Position numbers and translations under genes: made by a program. Shown piece after piece: positions 5,533 to 7,423 of a DNA stretch of 7,423 bases. Below the pieces are notes generated by a model. It did no database searches and had not been told where the DNA came from. It saw only the letters and a program-made list of their open reading frames with translations. Within the stretch, counting starts at the first letter, position 1. Every line of letters starts with the position of its first letter. The DNA comes from Defluviitaleaceae bacterium (GTDB lineage: Bacteria > Bacillota > Clostridia > Lachnospirales > UBA5962), in contig WQZK01000087.1 of the NCBI GenBank assembly GCA_009780765.1, forward strand, positions 1 through 7,423, written 5' to 3'.

Positions 5533-6319
5533 TTATCCCATCACCCATCAAATTAAATCCTAAAACCATTATAACAATCATAAGCCCTGTAAACCCTACA
5601 TACCAAGGCGAACGAGAGAGGTGTGGCTGTGCTTCTTGTAGCATTCGCCCAAGACTCGGATGAGGAGGGTTAACCCCTAATCCTAAGTAGCTCAGCCCAG
5701 CTTCTGCCATCACACTCATCGAAAAACTAAACGAAATATTTACAATAAGCGGAGCCAAAATATTTGGTAGTATGTGAATAAACATTATTCTAAAAGCCCC
5801 GCAACCTCGCATTTTAGCAGCTTTTACATATTGCAGGTTTTTTTGCTGCAAAACACCGGCACGAGTAAGCCTAAAAAATCTTGGAACTGAAGCCACTCCC
5901 AAGACTAAAATTGTGTTAAAAAGCCCTGCACCTAGAACTGATATTAGCATTAGTGCGAACAGTACAGTCGGAAACGTCATAATAATTTCTACAAGCCTTG
6001 AAAAGGCTAAATCTAAACCCTTTCCAAGATAGCCCGAAATAGCTCCAAGCGACACGCCAATCGTAAACCCAATAAGTGTGCTTAATGCACCAACCAAAAA
6101 TCCTGTTCTAAGCCCGATCATAATTCTTGAAAGTATATCTCTGCCAAAATTATCAGTTCCGAACAAGAACATCAAGTTAGGTGAAGAAAATCTAAATTCG
6201 GCATTCATTTCAGTTGGCGAATGTGGCGTGTAAAAAAAACTTAGCATAGAAACGATAAAAAGTATCAAAATCAATATAAAACCTATCAGAAAGTTGCTAT
6301 TTTTAAGTAGTTTTTTCAT
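5510..6319 (-). CDS. ABC importer permease, DppC/OppC/NikC-type
   Basis: A 269-residue inner-membrane subunit that forms the translocation path with the other permease. The first membrane helix is about residues 10-30. The family block FGTDNFGRD follows (53-61), then several hydrophobic helices. The EAA loop that docks on the ATPase reads YVKAAKMRGCG (164-174) and runs on to LPN (184-186). AGLSYLGLGVNPPHPSLGR (207-225) and the C-terminal NLMGDGIN are hallmarks of the DppC branch. Length fits NikC/DppC, though the N-terminus is on the short side. Start: ATG overlapping the preceding permease stop by one base (TAATG), with the strong ribosome site AGGAGGG at 6333-6327, 7 bases upstream. Confidence 0.94.
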   Translation of the reverse strand: MKKLLKNSNFLIGFILILILFIVSMLSFFYTPHSPTEMNAEFRFSSPNLMFLFGTDNFGRDILSRIMIGLRTGFLVGALSTLIGFTIGVSLGAISGYLGKGLDLAFSRLVEIIMTFPTVLFALMLISVLGAGLFNTILVLGVASVPRFFRLTRAGVLQQKNLQYVKAAKMRGCGAFRIMFIHILPNILAPLIVNISFSFSMSVMAEAGLSYLGLGVNPPHPSLGRMLQEAQPHLSRSPWYVGFTGLMIVIMVLGFNLMGDGINEEFNKR

Positions 6320-7263
6320 TATTTGACCCTCCTAATTCTTGGGTCTATCAGACGATTAATAACATCAACAGCGGTATTTGCTAAAACAACTGTAAACAAA
6401 ATATATAAGCACAAAGACTGCAGAAGTGGTAAATCTCTTACGCTTATTGCGGTTATAAGGAGCTGACCAATGCCAGGGAGATTAAAAATATTTTCTATTA
6501 TGATGCTACCACTTACAATGTCTGCTAAAATTAAACCGATTATTGTAATAGATGGCAACAGGGCGTTTCTCAAAACATGTCCAAAAAGAATTTTATTGCC
6601 TGACTGACCACGGCTTTTAGCGGTTCTTACATAATCTTCTTCCAAATTAATGGCAATGCTGTTTTTCAAAAAGCGAATAATTACAGAGCTTGCTCCTATT
6701 GAAATTGCAACAGACGGTAAAATAAGCGACCGTATCGCACCCCAAAAATTCACAGAAAACGGCACAAATCCGCTTGTTGGCAGTAGCGAAAACAAAACGC
6801 CAAAAACAAAACTAAGCATAAACCCAAGCCAAAAAGACGGGATAGACAATCCGATTTGAGATAAGGTTGATAAAATTTTTCCGATAAAAGTATCATTATA
6901 TTTGCCAATAATCACACCAAACAAAATTCCGAAAAATGTTGAAATTAAAAGGCTCATAAGCGTTAACGATAAAGTTACTGAAAGTCTTCCAGAAATAAGC
7001 TCCGAAACAGACATGTTGTACCTAACAGAAATCCCCATATCACCACGCAGAATATTTCTAAGCCATAAAAAATAGCGAGAAAACAGCGGATTGTCTAGCC
7101 TAAGCGTTTCTCTAAGTGCCAAAATTTGAGCCTCTTCCGCCTCTGGGCCTAAAATTATTAAAACGGGGTCGCCTGGTATTATTTGAAAAACAAAAAATAC
7201 AATGAGCGAAACTAATATAAATGTTGTTATTAATGTTAATAGCTTTTTTCCTAAGTATTTCAA
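6319..7263 (-). CDS. ABC importer permease, DppB/OppB/NikB-type
   Basis: A 314-residue inner-membrane permease, first gene of the operon and the same length as E. coli NikB. The N-terminal helix (about 8-29) ends in PGDP (30-33). A periplasmic segment with RGDMGIS (73-79) follows, then helices from about residue 95. The EAA loop is DYVRTAKSRG (210-219) continuing to NALLP (233-237), and ENIFNLPGIGQLL (257-269) and the DPRIRR tail are family-typical. Start: TTG at 7263-7261; an in-frame TAA lies six codons upstream and no in-frame ATG or GTG intervenes, and LKYLGKKLL matches the usual beginning of the family. The ribosome site is weak: only GGA about 10-12 bases upstream. A five-codon ORF overlaps the start (7277-7260). 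No substrate-binding protein gene accompanies the set in the window. Confidence 0.94.
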   Translation of the reverse strand: MKYLGKKLLTLITTFILVSLIVFFVFQIIPGDPVLIILGPEAEEAQILALRETLRLDNPLFSRYFLWLRNILRGDMGISVRYNMSVSELISGRLSVTLSLTLMSLLISTFFGILFGVIIGKYNDTFIGKILSTLSQIGLSIPSFWLGFMLSFVFGVLFSLLPTSGFVPFSVNFWGAIRSLILPSVAISIGASSVIIRFLKNSIAINLEEDYVRTAKSRGQSGNKILFGHVLRNALLPSITIIGLILADIVSGSIIIENIFNLPGIGQLLITAISVRDLPLLQSLCLYILFTVVLANTAVDVINRLIDPRIRRVK

Positions 7264-7291
7264 GGCTTCACGTCCATTTTAAATTATTACT

Positions 7292-7328
7292 TCTATACCA
7301 TTATAAACGTGTTTTGTAAAAAAAACAA
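7292..7328 (-). promoter_or_regulatory. Two overlapping sigma-A promoter candidates for the transporter-purH-rnz operon
   Basis: Candidate 1 on the minus strand: TTGTTT (7328-7323), 17 bases, TATAAT (7305-7300). Candidate 2: TTTACA (7320-7315), 17 bases, TATAGA (7297-7292), with a TG one base before the -10 element (extended -10). Both have ideal spacing and would start transcription about 20 to 30 bases upstream of the permease start. An A/T-rich tract lies just upstream of both. Which one is used cannot be told from sequence alone. Confidence 0.55.
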
Positions 7329-7329
7329 G

Positions 7330-7347
7330 AAAAAAAATATTTTTTTT
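7330..7347. promoter_or_regulatory. Perfect A/T palindrome, possible shared UP element of divergent promoters
   Basis: Eight A, then TA, then eight T make an 18-base perfect palindrome lying between the minus-strand -35 elements (7315-7328) and the plus-strand -35 (7359-7364). A/T tracts directly upstream of a -35 are known to bind the alpha-subunit C-terminal domain of RNA polymerase. The position fits an UP element for both directions. It has no G or C, so it is not a credible terminator hairpin. Confidence 0.4.
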
Positions 7348-7358
7348 TGGAAAAGGTG

Positions 7359-7387
7359 TTGACAAGAGGATTGTGATGTGTTATTAT
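7359..7387 (+). promoter_or_regulatory. Strong sigma-A promoter facing out of the window
   Basis: TTGACA (7359-7364), exactly 17 bases, TATTAT (7382-7387), with TG at 7379-7380 giving an extended -10. The -35 is perfect, the -10 matches 5 of 6, and an A/T tract lies upstream. Transcription should start near 7394 and run rightward. This strength is typical of stable RNA operons or highly expressed genes. The gene it serves lies beyond the window. Confidence 0.72.
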
Positions 7388-7390
7388 TAA

Positions 7391-7411
7391 ATTCGCTCGT
7401 TGATGAGCAAT
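7391..7411 (+). other. Hairpin at the 5' end of the rightward transcript
   Basis: GCTCG (7395-7399), loop TTGA, TGAGC (7404-7408), including one G-U pair, can be extended by ATT (7391-7393) pairing with AAT (7409-7411) across a one-base bulge. It starts at or just before the predicted transcription start. It could protect the RNA 5' end or be part of an rRNA-type leader. The stem is short, so function is uncertain. Confidence 0.4.
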
Positions 7412-7423
7412 GAAAAAATATGA

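Noticed and set aside
7410..7423. ATG AAA AAA TAT at the right edge, which could begin a signal-peptide protein such as the missing binding protein
   Set aside because: No Shine-Dalgarno precedes it, the ATG overlaps the leader hairpin, and only four codons are visible. It cannot be supported as a gene.

Overview
The window looks like a low-GC Bacillota chromosome, most likely a Clostridia-type anaerobe. The signs are AT-rich codon use, strong GGAGG-type ribosome binding sites, frequent TTG starts, sigma-A promoters of the TTGACA/TATAAT class and tight gene packing. No phylogenetic marker allows a finer placement. Every protein gene lies on the minus strand, so the biological order runs from high to low coordinates.

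Layout in the direction of transcription. At 7264-7423 an AT-rich divergent promoter region fires one way into the minus-strand operon and the other way, on the plus strand, out of the window with a near-consensus promoter and a leader hairpin. A long, very compact minus-strand run follows: two permeases (7263-6319 and 6319-5510) and two ATPases (5532-4756 and 4759-3992) of a nickel/dipeptide-type ABC importer, purH (3990-2440), rnz (2395-1490) and an FRG-domain gene (1484-768). Neighbouring genes overlap or sit 1 to 5 bases apart, except for a 44-base purH-rnz gap that holds a palindromic repeat. A 200-base intergenic region then carries a composite inverted repeat and a promoter for a separate ECF sigma factor (552-10). 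The sigma stop codon overlaps the first codons of a gene that leaves the window, probably its anti-sigma factor.

How the genes may work together. The importer has both permeases and both ATPases but no substrate-binding protein in view. Its ATPases are short and lack the C-terminal oligopeptide domain of true Dpp/Opp ATPases, so the substrate may be a metal complex or a small peptide. PurH makes IMP, and RNase Z matures tRNA 3' ends. Their position behind a transporter with no other purine genes is unusual and suggests co-transcription rather than a shared pathway. The FRG protein is the least understood product and looks like an accessory passenger at the operon end. The sigma factor and its presumed partner form an independent stress or envelope signalling unit.

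Two different GC-rich palindromic repeats each sit directly behind a minus-strand stop codon (purH and the FRG gene). I saw no rRNA, tRNA, CRISPR array, transposase or integrase inside the window.
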